DNA from: LH-M37 sp965602855
GTDB taxonomy: Bacteria; Pseudomonadota; Gammaproteobacteria; SZUA-229
Assembly (NCBI GenBank): GCA_965602855.1
Contig: CBFCZV010000015.1
Span: forward strand, 1-59,174
DNA length: 59,174 nucleotides
Direction of reading: 5' to 3'
Shown: in pieces, positions 1 through 8,790 of the stretch
How positions within the stretch are numbered: the first letter of the stretch is position 1
Layout of the letters: each line of letters starts with the position of its first letter
Program-made: the position numbers and the translations under genes
The notes under the pieces: model-generated
Database searches by the model: none
Told to the model about the DNA's origin: nothing
The model's input: the letters and a program-made list of their open reading frames with translations, nothing else

Positions 1-2
1 CT

Positions 3-1076
3 GGTATTTATCAGGCGGTATTCGAGTTCTGCAAAAAACACGGTGCTTTTGATGTAACCACCATGGGTAACGTTAGCAATGTTGGATTGATGGCGCAGAA
101 AGCCGAAGAGTATGGTTCGCACGATAAGACTTTTGAAATTCCTGCTAACGGAACCGTGACAGTCACTGATGCTGCTGGTAATACTTTGATGGAACACAAA
201 GTAGAGCAGGGTGATGTCTGGCGTATGTGCCAGACTAAAGACCTGCCGATACAGGACTGGGTTAAATTAGCCGTGAGCCGTGCAAGAGCCACTGGTCAGC
301 CTGCTATTTTCTGGCTGGATAAAAACCGTGCACACGATGCTAATTTAATCACCAAGGCAGAAACTTATCTAAAAGATCACGACACCACTGGTCTTGAAAT
401 AAAAATCATGTCTCCAGTAGATGCAATTAACTACACACTGGATCGCGTCAAAGCAGGCGAGAATACCATCTCAGTTACCGGTAATGTATTGCGTGACTAC
501 TTAACAGACCTGTTCCCAATTTTAGAACTGGGTACCAGTGCAAAAATGTTATCTATCGTGCCGCTATTAGCAGGCGGTGGATTATTCGAAACTGGTGCCG
601 GTGGTTCAGCACCAAAAATGGTTGAGCAGGTTGTCGAAGAAAATCACCTGCGCTGGGATTCACTCGGTGAGTTTTTAGCGCTGGCGGTTTCACTCGAAGA
701 CCTGGCGCAAAAAACAAACAGCAACAAAACCAAAGTACTCGCCGCTGCGCTGGACAAAGCAAACAGCACGTTCCTGAACAACGACAAATCGCCATCACGT
801 AAAACCGGCGAGCTAGATACACGCGGCAGTCATTTCTATTTGGGCATGTACTGGGCGCAGGCATTGGCTGAGCAAAGTGATGATTTAGATCTGAAAGCCA
901 CGTTTACACCTGTTGCGCAACAGCTCACCGATAACGAGGCAAAAATTGTCGAAGAGCTAAATGGTGTACAGGGTAATGCTGCTGATCTCGGTGGTTACTA
1001 TTGCCCGAATAAAGAAGCGACTGCCAAAGTGATGCGCCCGAGTGCTACTTTGAATGCGGTGGTTGATAGTTTGTAG
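3..1076 (+). CDS. icd: Isocitrate dehydrogenase, NADP-dependent, monomeric type (3' part)
   Basis: The gene is cut by the left edge of the window; the frame is open from base 3 and leaves 357 C-terminal residues. The enzyme converts isocitrate to 2-oxoglutarate and CO2 with NADP+ in the TCA cycle, in the cytosol. Recognisable monomeric-IDH stretches are MAQKAEEYGSHDKTFE near the start, VNxWLDKNRAHD-like text (FWLDKNRAHDANLI), GGGLFETGAGGSAPK in the middle and GGYYCPN near the end. The monomeric family is about 740 residues and is unrelated in length to the 415-residue homodimeric Icd, so roughly half is missing here. An internal ATG at 63 is not the real start because conserved family sequence continues upstream. 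Confidence in the family is high. Confidence 0.93.
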   Translation, partial: GIYQAVFEFCKKHGAFDVTTMGNVSNVGLMAQKAEEYGSHDKTFEIPANGTVTVTDAAGNTLMEHKVEQGDVWRMCQTKDLPIQDWVKLAVSRARATGQPAIFWLDKNRAHDANLITKAETYLKDHDTTGLEIKIMSPVDAINYTLDRVKAGENTISVTGNVLRDYLTDLFPILELGTSAKMLSIVPLLAGGGLFETGAGGSAPKMVEQVVEENHLRWDSLGEFLALAVSLEDLAQKTNSNKTKVLAAALDKANSTFLNNDKSPSRKTGELDTRGSHFYLGMYWAQALAEQSDDLDLKATFTPVAQQLTDNEAKIVEELNGVQGNAADLGGYYCPNKEATAKVMRPSATLNAVVDSL

Positions 1077-1084
1077 TTGATCTC

Positions 1085-1116
1085 TCTCAGGTGTCCTTAA
1101 CCAGGGACACCTGAGA
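1085..1116 (+). terminator. Stem-loop after icd, possible terminator
   Basis: A perfect 12-bp stem (arms 1085-1096 and 1105-1116, loop 8 nt) starts nine bases after the icd stop codon. It is followed by AAAAA rather than a U tract on the plus strand, so it may be a 3'-end stabilising or processing hairpin rather than a classical intrinsic terminator. Confidence 0.45.
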
Positions 1117-1159
1117 AAAACCCATGAATTAAGTTTCTTGGTCATATGACAGGATTTAT

Positions 1160-2185
1160 ATGCTCTCTATGCTGAATCAAATTTCTATCGCTGCAGCAGG
1201 CTTTTCTGTTATTGCTCTGTTTTTATTAGTATTTCAAACTCGTTCAGAATCAAAAATCGCAAAAATACTGGCTAATGCATTGCTCTGTAATTTGGTAGCT
1301 ATTCAGCTTTTACAGGGGCTTTATGTAAGTAGTTATCTATTATTTGAGAATGTAATCGTATTTATCTATTTCTTGCTGCTGGGTTTTGTCGGGCCTGCGT
1401 TCTATCTTTATAGTCAGCATGTTATGCATACGGGTAAGAAGTGGAGTGTGCAGGAAAGCGGACATTTTCTACCCTTGCTGGTTGTTGCTTTATTTGCTTA
1501 TTTATTGCCAGAAAACTTTAATATCGCTTATGCCATTGTTTTCCTCATCGGTGGTATATACATGGCCAGTCTGGCCTGGTCTTTATATAAGCTACGACAT
1601 CAACGTACCTTATTTAAAGCTGAGTTCATATTTGCGGCGATTTTTTTAAGCTGGGCAATTGCAGTGGTTTTTGTAGGCGTGTTTAGTAGCCAATCACTGG
1701 ATTATTTAATCCCTGCTCAGATTATTATGCTTTCCATCGCAATAGCGGCAGCTGTTCATATTCAGCTCAATTACCCACATTTACTCAGCTCGCTGGAAGA
1801 AATTGCCAATAAGCTTTATCAAAGCTCAACGCTGTCTAATGTGGATTGTGAGGATGTAAAAACTCGGCTTGAGGAATTAATGAAGAGCAATAAGGTATAT
1901 CAGGATGCTGACCTGTCTTTGTCATCATTAGCTGAGATGTTATCAATGAAATCTCATCAGCTATCTGAATTAATTAATACTCAGTTAGGAATGAGTTTTT
2001 CTGCTTATCTACGATGCCAACGTGTAAAGGCTGCTGAAGCATTATTAATTAAGGAACCAGAAGTATCCGTGCTAGCCATTGGGCTTGATGTAGGTTTCAG
2101 TTCTCAATCTGCGTTTTATTCGGCATTCAGGGAAGTGCATGCTATTGCGCCGGGGCAGTATCGGCGTCAGATGATTGCTAAATGA
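1160..2185 (+). CDS. AraC-family transcriptional regulator with N-terminal membrane domain
   Basis: 341 residues. The first ~210 residues are a run of hydrophobic segments, about seven predicted membrane helices separated by short polar loops. The C-terminal ~100 residues are an AraC/XylS double helix-turn-helix (LSSLAEMLSMKSHQLSELIN, then the second helix pair around VSVLAIGLDVGFSSQSAFY and the FREVHAIAPGQYRR ending). This architecture is known for membrane-anchored AraC regulators that sense at the membrane and bind DNA directly. AGGA lies 6 nt before the ATG at 1160; a second ATG at 1169 is possible. The gene sits just upstream of, and co-directional with, a three-gene membrane/SDR cassette, which is its most likely target. 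The signal is unknown. Confidence 0.85.
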   Translation: MLSMLNQISIAAAGFSVIALFLLVFQTRSESKIAKILANALLCNLVAIQLLQGLYVSSYLLFENVIVFIYFLLLGFVGPAFYLYSQHVMHTGKKWSVQESGHFLPLLVVALFAYLLPENFNIAYAIVFLIGGIYMASLAWSLYKLRHQRTLFKAEFIFAAIFLSWAIAVVFVGVFSSQSLDYLIPAQIIMLSIAIAAAVHIQLNYPHLLSSLEEIANKLYQSSTLSNVDCEDVKTRLEELMKSNKVYQDADLSLSSLAEMLSMKSHQLSELINTQLGMSFSAYLRCQRVKAAEALLIKEPEVSVLAIGLDVGFSSQSAFYSAFREVHAIAPGQYRRQMIAK

Positions 2186-2240
2186 TCATTTGGCAATCAT
2201 CCTAAGTTACTGAAATAACAATATAAATTATTTTTTATAT

Positions 2241-2260
2241 TCCTGATTTGTCAATCAGGA
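2241..2260. repeat. 8-bp inverted repeat in the araC-type/DUF2269 intergenic region
   Basis: Perfect inverted repeat with arms 2241-2248 and 2253-2260 and a 4-nt loop, in an AT-rich 133-bp gap. It has no following T tract. It could be a weak hairpin or a binding site for the adjacent AraC-type regulator; the sequence alone cannot decide. Confidence 0.3.
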
Positions 2261-2318
2261 AGTCTAATTTCGTTAGAACTGCTGTAATCCCTATCACATT
2301 GTTGATTAGGAGAACGCC

Positions 2319-2774
2319 ATGTATCTAACCATTAAATTAATTCATATTGTCAGCGCTACTCTGTTGTTCGGAACTGGTCTCGGTAGTGCTTTTTATATGT
2401 TTATGGCCTATCGCAGTGGCAATATGCAAGTGATGGCAGAAACCAACCGCATCGTTGTCATTGCTGATTTTATATTCACTACACCTACCGTCATTATTCA
2501 ATTAGTTACGGGGCTTTATCTTTTAAATTATCTTGGACTTGAATGGACTTCACCCTGGAGTTTGTCAGTTTTAGGCTTATACGCCTTTGTTGGTGTCTGC
2601 TGGCTACCCGTTGTCTGGTTACAAATCTGGTTAAGGAACAGGGCGCAGGAACTAGATCATCCTGATGCACAATATCGGTATCGAATGAAAGTCTGGACTA
2701 TTTTGGGTGTCATGGCATTTCCTGCTGTTGTTGTTCTTTACTGCTTTATGGTTTACAAACCTTTTTGGGGATAA
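2319..2774 (+). CDS. DUF2269-family integral membrane protein
   Basis: 151 residues with four hydrophobic segments (about residues 5-27, 48-70, 80-102 and 128-148). The N-terminus KLIHIVSATLLFGTGLGSAF, with a conserved histidine in the first helix, is typical of DUF2269 predicted inner-membrane proteins, whose function is unknown. AGGAG lies 7 nt before the ATG. The stop codon is 2 nt before the ATG of the next gene, so the two are almost certainly co-transcribed and probably translationally coupled. This is the first gene of the cassette downstream of the AraC-type regulator. Confidence 0.8.
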   Translation: MYLTIKLIHIVSATLLFGTGLGSAFYMFMAYRSGNMQVMAETNRIVVIADFIFTTPTVIIQLVTGLYLLNYLGLEWTSPWSLSVLGLYAFVGVCWLPVVWLQIWLRNRAQELDHPDAQYRYRMKVWTILGVMAFPAVVVLYCFMVYKPFWG

Positions 2775-2776
2775 TC

Positions 2777-4009
2777 ATGAATATCTTAATCGTAGGTGTG
2801 AGTGGTTTTATAGGTCAGCATCTTTATCATGCGCTTAGTCAGTGTGGTTATAACGTAACGGGTTGTAGTCGTCATGAAGTGCACAACATCAAATGGCAAA
2901 GTTTTAGCTTTAATCAAAGCGCTGAAGACTGGGAGTGCCAGCTGAAAAATATCGATATTGTGATCAACGCAGCAGGTATTTATCAAGAATCAGATGCACA
3001 TGATTTTTTGCAGACACATGAACTTGGCCCCAAAAAACTCTTTGAAGTATGTGCAAGGCTTGGCATTAAAGTAATTCAAATATCAGCCATCGGTGCAGAG
3101 ATAGAAAATCCCACAACAGATTTTTTAATCTCCAAACGCAATGCAGATCAATCTTTGTTAGAGAGCGACAGACCTAATATAGTTTTATATCCCGGCATCG
3201 TACTCGGCGAACGGGGCAGAAGTACGCGTCAATTAAGTTTGCTAGCCAGACTGCCTTTAATGCCGCTGGTATTCGGCAGAAATAAAAAACTGCCGTTAAT
3301 AAGTATTTACCAACTAACAGAACACATAATAAAAACTATTCAGCATTGGCCGAAGGCAAAGCAGGCCAGCGTTTTAATAGCCAAAGAAGAAAACATGGAG
3401 CAGCTATTGAATAATCTGAAAAACTGGATGGGATTAGGCAAGGGGTATTTTATTTCAATACCAAAACAATTAATAAACCTTGGCTTTAAACTCTTGCCAG
3501 GATTATCGGTAGGTGCATTTAACAAACAGAGTATCGAGTTACTATCCGAGTATTCAAACAGATCATATTCGCCAATATCAAATACAACCGCCTCAGATTC
3601 ATTGCTCAAGCATGCCGCGTCTGCGACTTTTAAAAAAGCATTAAAACTGAGAATGTTGTTTTATGTAAATTTAATCGCACTTGGCATTATCTGGATAGTC
3701 TCGGGCATAAGCTCACTAGTCAGTTTTGAGCAGAGCCGAGAATTAATTACATCAATCGGTATAAATGGATTATTGGGTGATAGCATTATTATCGGCGCTG
3801 CCATTGGTGATATATTTCTCGGAATTTTTCTCTGGCATCCAGGTCTGAGGCGATATGTAATCTACACACAGATTGCTGTTATGTTGATATACAGTCTCAT
3901 CATATCAATCGCACTACCGATATTTTGGCTGCATCCCTTTGCCCCCATCATTAAAAATCTGGCCATGTTAGTGCTGGCATTATATTTATTAACAGAAGAA
4001 ACGGAGTAA
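2777..4009 (+). CDS. SDR-family NAD(P)-dependent epimerase/dehydratase fused to a DoxX-like membrane domain
   Basis: 410 residues. The N-terminal ~290 residues form an atypical/extended SDR: the nucleotide-binding glycine motif GVSGFIGQHL is at residues ~7-16, followed by INAAG and a sugar-epimerase-like fold. The last ~120 residues hold four membrane helices resembling DoxX-like/DUF4345 domains. This SDR-DoxX fusion is a recognised architecture of unknown substrate. I chose the ATG at 2777, which has GGGGA 5 nt upstream, over a TTG at 2765 inside the previous gene. The next gene starts 4 nt after the stop. A role in modifying a lipid or quinone at the membrane is only a guess. Confidence 0.8.
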   Translation: MNILIVGVSGFIGQHLYHALSQCGYNVTGCSRHEVHNIKWQSFSFNQSAEDWECQLKNIDIVINAAGIYQESDAHDFLQTHELGPKKLFEVCARLGIKVIQISAIGAEIENPTTDFLISKRNADQSLLESDRPNIVLYPGIVLGERGRSTRQLSLLARLPLMPLVFGRNKKLPLISIYQLTEHIIKTIQHWPKAKQASVLIAKEENMEQLLNNLKNWMGLGKGYFISIPKQLINLGFKLLPGLSVGAFNKQSIELLSEYSNRSYSPISNTTASDSLLKHAASATFKKALKLRMLFYVNLIALGIIWIVSGISSLVSFEQSRELITSIGINGLLGDSIIIGAAIGDIFLGIFLWHPGLRRYVIYTQIAVMLIYSLIISIALPIFWLHPFAPIIKNLAMLVLALYLLTEETE

Positions 4010-4012
4010 CAA

Positions 4013-4594
4013 ATGTTTAAAACTATATTATCTGAACAATGGAAATTACTGAGTCCAGCAGTTCAACAACATTATGGTATTGAAGATGGTGAAAAGATTA
4101 CAATGCAGGGCGAGCTTGCTGTAAGGCATGGAAAGTTTATAAAGATGCTGATGCCGTTTATTCGACTGACGGGTGCACTTGTGCCTGTTGAAGGCGATAA
4201 ATTTACAGTAACGGTGGAGAATAAAAGAGTAGGTGATACTTTTTATTGGCACAGGTTGTTTGAAAAAGATAATAAAGTCTATGAATTTGATTCAAAAATG
4301 GAGCGATATGGTGATGATGTTGTTGAGTTTGTTGGGCTTGGTATTGGGATTAAAATGGGGTTAAAAGTTTCTGATGGGGGGGTTCTCTATATTGATAAGG
4401 GTTATGTCTTTAAGCTGGGTTCAAAGCTCATTCCTGTTCCAATAGGTATGTTGGTTGGTAAGTCTGTGATTGAGGAATTTACATCAGAGAGCAGTAGTAA
4501 TGATCTAGAAATGCGATTTGTGGTCAATCATCCCTGGTTTGGGTTTGGTTTTAGTTATATGGGTTTTTTCAATTTTAAAAATGACTGCAGTTAG
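4013..4594 (+). CDS. DUF4166-family protein
   Basis: 193 residues, no signal peptide and no clear membrane helix. The text around FYWHRLFEKDNKVYEFDSKM and the C-terminal VVNHPWFGFGFSYMGFF are typical of DUF4166 proteins, often found next to or fused to SDR/DoxX proteins. A GGAG motif lies 6 nt upstream of the ATG and the gene starts 4 nt after the preceding stop, so it closes the cassette. No catalytic residues are identifiable. It converges on the minus-strand flavoprotein with a 2-nt gap. Confidence 0.75.
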   Translation: MFKTILSEQWKLLSPAVQQHYGIEDGEKITMQGELAVRHGKFIKMLMPFIRLTGALVPVEGDKFTVTVENKRVGDTFYWHRLFEKDNKVYEFDSKMERYGDDVVEFVGLGIGIKMGLKVSDGGVLYIDKGYVFKLGSKLIPVPIGMLVGKSVIEEFTSESSSNDLEMRFVVNHPWFGFGFSYMGFFNFKNDCS

Positions 4595-4596
4595 AA

Positions 4597-5784
4597 TCAA
4601 ACAACCTGCCCAGCACACCACCCCGAAGACCACGCCCACTGGAAGTTATAACCACCCAACCACCCAGTAATATCAATCAACTCACCGATAAAATAAAGCC
4701 CTTCTACTTTACTCGACTCCATAGTTTTGGATGACAACTCATCACAATCAACACCACCCAGCGTAACTTCTGCGGTACGGTAGCCTTCAGTGCCGTTGGG
4801 TTTTACCTGCCAGTTCTGTAACTGTTCGGCAATTTCTTTAATGCGCAGCTGCGATAATTCCTGCAATGTTTTATCGATGGCTTCATCGCCCAGTAGCGCT
4901 GGCACTAAACGTTTCGGTAGTATTTCGGTTAATACGGTTTTTAATTTAATATTGGCTTGCTTCGCCTGTCGCGCCTTTAATAGCTCGATAACATCCATGT
5001 CTGGTAACAGGTTAATGCTAACTGCCTCACCGGCGTTCCAGTAAGAAGAAATTTGCAAAATAGCTGGGCCGCTTAATCCACGATGGGTGAACAGGATGTT
5101 TTCTCGAAATGAAATCAGTTCATTACTAACCACGGCTTCAAGAGAAATACCCGAGAGCTCAGAAAGCATTGCTTTGTCATGCGGTTGCAAAGTAAAAGGC
5201 ACCAGCCCTGCCTGAGTAGGCCAGATATGGTGACCAAACTGTTCCGCCACTTTGTAACCAAAAGGAGTGGCGCACATTTTTGGAATGGATAAACCACCGC
5301 TAGCAATCACTAATGAGTTGGCGGTAAAAATTCCTAATGAGGTATCGGCAGAAAACGTATCTTTTTTCTCAATTTTATTGATTTCGCATTTGAGCCTGAT
5401 TTTTACGCCTGCTTTTTTGCATTCTGCCAGCAGCATATCAAGAACGTCTTTGGCACTGTCGTCACAAAATAACTGACCGTGGTCGCGTTCGTGAAAAGGG
5501 ATTTTATGCTCGCTGACCATGGCGATGAAATCCCATTGCGTGTAGCGACTTAAAGCTGATTTGCAGAAATGGGGGTTGTGCGAAATATAGTTGTCGGCGC
5601 TGACATCATAATTGGTGAAGTTGCAGCGGCCACCACCGGACATGAGGATTTTTTTGCCGGCCTTGTTGGCGTGATCCAGTACAACGACTTTGCGACCACG
5701 TTTGCCTGCTTCGATGGCACACATTAAACCGGAGGCGCTGGCACCGATGATCAGGACGTCTGCTTGGATTTGTTTTTCTGGCAT
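4597..5784 (-). CDS. YhiN/HI0933-family NAD(P)/FAD-dependent flavoprotein
   Basis: 395 residues from the ATG at 5784; a GTG at 5802 would add six residues. An N-terminal Rossmann FAD motif is visible (VLIIGASASGLMCAIEAGKRG), then GKKILMSGGGRCNFTN, which is the hallmark of the HI0933/YhiN family. The C-terminus GLYFIGELIDITGWLGGYNF and the WAWSSGWCAGQ ending are also typical. Family members are soluble flavoproteins of uncertain reaction and are often annotated as aminoacetone oxidase-like. It lies immediately downstream of dbpA on the same strand (~37-nt gap) and may share its transcript. Confidence 0.88.
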   Translation of the reverse strand: MPEKQIQADVLIIGASASGLMCAIEAGKRGRKVVVLDHANKAGKKILMSGGGRCNFTNYDVSADNYISHNPHFCKSALSRYTQWDFIAMVSEHKIPFHERDHGQLFCDDSAKDVLDMLLAECKKAGVKIRLKCEINKIEKKDTFSADTSLGIFTANSLVIASGGLSIPKMCATPFGYKVAEQFGHHIWPTQAGLVPFTLQPHDKAMLSELSGISLEAVVSNELISFRENILFTHRGLSGPAILQISSYWNAGEAVSINLLPDMDVIELLKARQAKQANIKLKTVLTEILPKRLVPALLGDEAIDKTLQELSQLRIKEIAEQLQNWQVKPNGTEGYRTAEVTLGGVDCDELSSKTMESSKVEGLYFIGELIDITGWLGGYNFQWAWSSGWCAGQVV

Positions 5785-5821
5785 TCTTTGTTTTTGTCGC
5801 ACCTACATTAGTCAGAGTTAT

Positions 5822-7204
5822 TTAACTTAGTTTTCGAACTCTAAACTTACGGCCTTTAATTTTTCCTTCAGATAAAATCTTCAGTGCTTGTTTGGCAATA
5901 GCGCGTTCAACGGCAACGTAAGCCACCTTGTCAAAAAGATCGATCTTGCCGATCTGTTTGCCGGGTATTTCTTTGCTGGCAGTTAACGCACCCAGTATGT
6001 CGCCAGGGCGAACTTTGTCTTTGCGTCCACCATTAATGCACAGGGTCACCATCGGTGGGCTGAGTTTGAAGTTGTCTCGCATTTTGAGGGTCGATACGGG
6101 CTCGATGTGAATAGAGCTCTTCTGGTATTCTTCAATCGCAGTGACTTTTTTTGCTTCAGAAGGCATGAATAAACTCAAGGCCAGACCTTCTTTACCGGCG
6201 CGGCCAGTACGTCCGATACGGTGAATATGAATTTCTGGGTCCTGTGAAATTTCAAAGTTAATCACCGCACTTAAGTCTTTGATGTCCAGTCCGCGTGCAG
6301 CGACATCGGTAGCAATTAGAATTGAGCTGCTTTTATTGGAAAACTGTACCAGCACCCGATCACGATCATTTTGTTCAAGGTCGCCGTGTAGAGCCAGTGC
6401 GTGAAATCCCTGGTTCCATAATTCTTCAGCCACTTCTCTGCATTGATGTTTGCGATTGCAAAATACGACGCTGGATTCTGGTCGGTAATGATGTAGTAGG
6501 GCGATTAAAGTTTTGGTTCTATCGCCTTTTTCAATTTCGTAGAACACCTGTTTTATTTTTTTGTCGTCGTGCAGGCTTTCAACGTGAACATCAAGCGGAT
6601 CTTTCTGAACGGCTTTGCTGATGTCTTTTATTTCATCCGGGTAGGTCGCGGAGAATAACAGTGTTTGTCTTTTTGCCGGCATGAATTTAACAATCGACAT
6701 GATGTCTTCATGAAAACCCATATCCAGCATTCGATCGCCTTCATCCAGTACCAGCGTTTTCAAATCGTCCAGTTTTAAGGAGCCTTTTTGCAGATGTTTT
6801 AAAATCCGCCCCGGTGTGCCGACGACGATATGCGGCTGATGATCTAGCGATGCCAGTTGTCCGCCCATGGCTGTGCCGCCACACAAGGTGAGGATTTTAG
6901 TGTTGGGTATCGGTCGCGCCAGACGGCGAATTTCCTTACTAACCTGATCGGCCAGTTCGCGTGTTGGACAAAGCACCAGTGCCTGAGTTTGGTAAGTTTG
7001 TGCATCCAGCCTGTGCAATAAACCAATACCAAAGACCGCCGTTTTGCCGCTACCGGTTTTTGCCTGCGCCTGTACATCTTTACCCTCTAAAATCGCAGGC
7101 AGGCTTTGTGCCTGGATAGGGGTCATTGCTTTGTATTCCAGTGACTCAAGGTTGGCCAGGAATTCAGCTGATAAGGGAAGTGATTTGAAGGCAGTAGTGG
7201 TCAC
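5822..7204 (-). CDS. dbpA: ATP-dependent RNA helicase DbpA
   Basis: 460 residues. All DEAD-box motifs are present in order: Q-motif around MTPIQAQSLPAIL, motif I AKTGSGKT, PTRELA, TPGRI, DEGD (in place of the usual DEAD), SAT, and HRIGRTGR. The C-terminal ~80 residues (VTLCINGGRKDKVRPGDILG) form the DbpA RNA-binding domain that recognises 23S rRNA hairpin 92, so the protein acts in large-subunit ribosome assembly. The start is a GTG with no strong Shine-Dalgarno; family alignment by memory supports this N-terminus. The DEGD variant of motif II differs from canonical DEAD; the second acidic residue is retained and only the alanine is changed to glycine. Confidence 0.93.
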   Translation of the reverse strand: MTTTAFKSLPLSAEFLANLESLEYKAMTPIQAQSLPAILEGKDVQAQAKTGSGKTAVFGIGLLHRLDAQTYQTQALVLCPTRELADQVSKEIRRLARPIPNTKILTLCGGTAMGGQLASLDHQPHIVVGTPGRILKHLQKGSLKLDDLKTLVLDEGDRMLDMGFHEDIMSIVKFMPAKRQTLLFSATYPDEIKDISKAVQKDPLDVHVESLHDDKKIKQVFYEIEKGDRTKTLIALLHHYRPESSVVFCNRKHQCREVAEELWNQGFHALALHGDLEQNDRDRVLVQFSNKSSSILIATDVAARGLDIKDLSAVINFEISQDPEIHIHRIGRTGRAGKEGLALSLFMPSEAKKVTAIEEYQKSSIHIEPVSTLKMRDNFKLSPPMVTLCINGGRKDKVRPGDILGALTASKEIPGKQIGKIDLFDKVAYVAVERAIAKQALKILSEGKIKGRKFRVRKLS

Positions 7205-7266
7205 GGGATACAGGTCTTAATTGGTGGTTAGCAGGCGGCGTATGATAACAGATTAAGGCGAGTACA

Positions 7267-7302
7267 AATTAAAAGAGGCTGAACACCCAGCCTCTTTTAA
7301 TT
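7267..7302 (-). terminator. Intrinsic terminator of the class I aldolase gene
   Basis: A perfect 15-bp inverted repeat (arms 7267-7281 and 7288-7302, 6-nt loop) has a GC core and A/T outer ends that supply the U tract. It lies 17 nt beyond the aldolase stop on the minus strand, upstream of dbpA, so it separates the two transcription units. Confidence 0.85.
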
Positions 7303-7319
7303 ACTCTGATTTGTCTAGT

Positions 7320-8333
7320 TTAATCAGTTTCCATATTGGCTTTGTAGTGCCCCTGACGAGCCAGACTGTTCAGACGAGCACGTTTTAACAGGGCGACTTC
7401 TGCCGCCTCGACATTTCCACGCATACCTTGCCAGGCTTCTAATACTGGTTGCTGCAATGCACGTCCGTAGGAAATGCTCAACTGCCAGGGCCCGCCTATC
7501 TGGTTAATCGCATTTAAATTGGCGGTTGCTTCTTCGGGACTTTGCCCACCAGACAGGAAATTGAGGCTGGGTACGGCAGCAGGTACGGCGCGGCGAAATA
7601 CTCGTATGGTCGCTTCTGCTATTTCATCGGGGTCCGCGGTTCGGCAATCTTTGCCGGGCAATATCATATTGGGTTTCAGGATCATATGTTCAAGTGTCAC
7701 GCCATACTGCAACAGCGCCTGAAACACGGCGTACAAAACCTGTTCGGTGACTTCTTCACAACGGTCTATATCGTGATCGCCATCCATCAGTACCTCAGGC
7801 TCGACAATCGGCACTACGCCCAGCTCCTGACAGGTGATTGCATAGTGCGCCAGCCTCTCGGCATTGGCGAACAAGCCGAGTTGAGTGGGATTGGTGGCGC
7901 TGATCGGGTAGACCTCTCGCCACTTGGCAAAACGTGCACCCCGTTCGATATAAGTGATTAAACGCTCAGCCAGACCATCCAGGCCTTTGGTGATGAGATC
8001 GCCGGGTGCGCCTGGCAGTGCTTCAGTGCCTTTATCAACTTTGATACCCGGCACGATTTTCTGGCTCCACGCGACTTCCGGTAGCGGTGTACCGGCTTCA
8101 TTCTTCTGGCCGAGAGTTTCCTCGAATAGAATAACGCCACTGATGAAATCCCCCAGTCCGGGGGTTTCGAGCAATAAGGAACGATAGTTGCGTCGATTTT
8201 CTTCGGTGGATTTGAGGTCGATAGCGGCGAATCGTTTTTCAATGGTAGGCGCGCTTTCGTCAGCTGCGAGAATGCCGCGACGATCATCAACCATGTCTTC
8301 GATGGTTTGCTGTAATTTCTGGCTTGTATCCAT
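7320..8333 (-). CDS. Fructose-bisphosphate aldolase, class I
   Basis: 337 residues, close to the usual class I length of ~340-360. The family start RGILAADESAPTIEKRF is clear, and the Schiff-base lysine lies in MILKPNMILPGKD (about residue 220). SFLSGGQSPEEAT (here LNFLSGGQSPEEATANLNA) and the C-terminal region are also conserved. The enzyme cleaves fructose 1,6-bisphosphate to DHAP and glyceraldehyde 3-phosphate in glycolysis/gluconeogenesis, in the cytosol, without a metal ion. It is more like animal/plant aldolases than the DhnA-type class IA. It is a single-gene unit with its own downstream terminator. Confidence 0.95.
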   Translation of the reverse strand: MDTSQKLQQTIEDMVDDRRGILAADESAPTIEKRFAAIDLKSTEENRRNYRSLLLETPGLGDFISGVILFEETLGQKNEAGTPLPEVAWSQKIVPGIKVDKGTEALPGAPGDLITKGLDGLAERLITYIERGARFAKWREVYPISATNPTQLGLFANAERLAHYAITCQELGVVPIVEPEVLMDGDHDIDRCEEVTEQVLYAVFQALLQYGVTLEHMILKPNMILPGKDCRTADPDEIAEATIRVFRRAVPAAVPSLNFLSGGQSPEEATANLNAINQIGGPWQLSISYGRALQQPVLEAWQGMRGNVEAAEVALLKRARLNSLARQGHYKANMETD

Positions 8334-8419
8334 GATCTTGCACCTCCGCGCGAATCAGGTATACGTACATTATGTGCCTTTTTGTTTAATTCTCAAGGCC
8401 GAAAACAGGTGGGTTTTTA

Positions 8420-8668
8420 TCAGCTTGCTTCGGTCACCGGTGCCAGCATCAAAAGTAAGGTTTGTGCGTGTTCGGCGGTGGTGTGTCCTAAATCAGTTAA
8501 ATAACCGCCATCCATCTGAGTGACCATGCCTTTTTCGTGCAGGCGTTTGACAGCCTCAATGATTTCGGGGTTGGCGCTTTTGTGTACCTTGATTCCTTGC
8601 TGTGAACTTTCCAGGTTATAACGAATGAGTACATCGAGTTCTTGAATCTGTTCTGGTGAGTAGGGCAT
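8420..8668 (-). CDS. TIGR02647-family small conserved protein
   Basis: 82 residues with no signal peptide. The sequence pattern (start MPYSPEQIQELDVLIRYNL, then GIKVH, and GGYLTDLG near residue 60) matches from memory a small conserved gammaproteobacterial family annotated TIGR02647. The central part resembles a small winged-helix or helical domain; a DNA-binding role has been suggested only by annotation. A GAGG motif lies ~7 nt before the ATG. It appears to be monocistronic, with 86 nt to the aldolase start and 122 nt to the next upstream gene. Confidence 0.7.
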   Translation of the reverse strand: MPYSPEQIQELDVLIRYNLESSQQGIKVHKSANPEIIEAVKRLHEKGMVTQMDGGYLTDLGHTTAEHAQTLLLMLAPVTEAS

Positions 8669-8790
8669 AACAAAACCTCGTAGGGAGCAAAATAGTCATT
8701 GCGACTGGATTCGTTTATCTTGACGGAATCCTATAAGTAAATCAATCAGCTAGATATTAAAGCGAAATAGTGTTTCCATATTGATTTCAA

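Noticed and set aside
7542..7961. 139-aa open frame on the plus strand
   Set aside because: Lies wholly antisense to the class I aldolase gene, which has clear catalytic motifs; composition is that of a shadow frame.
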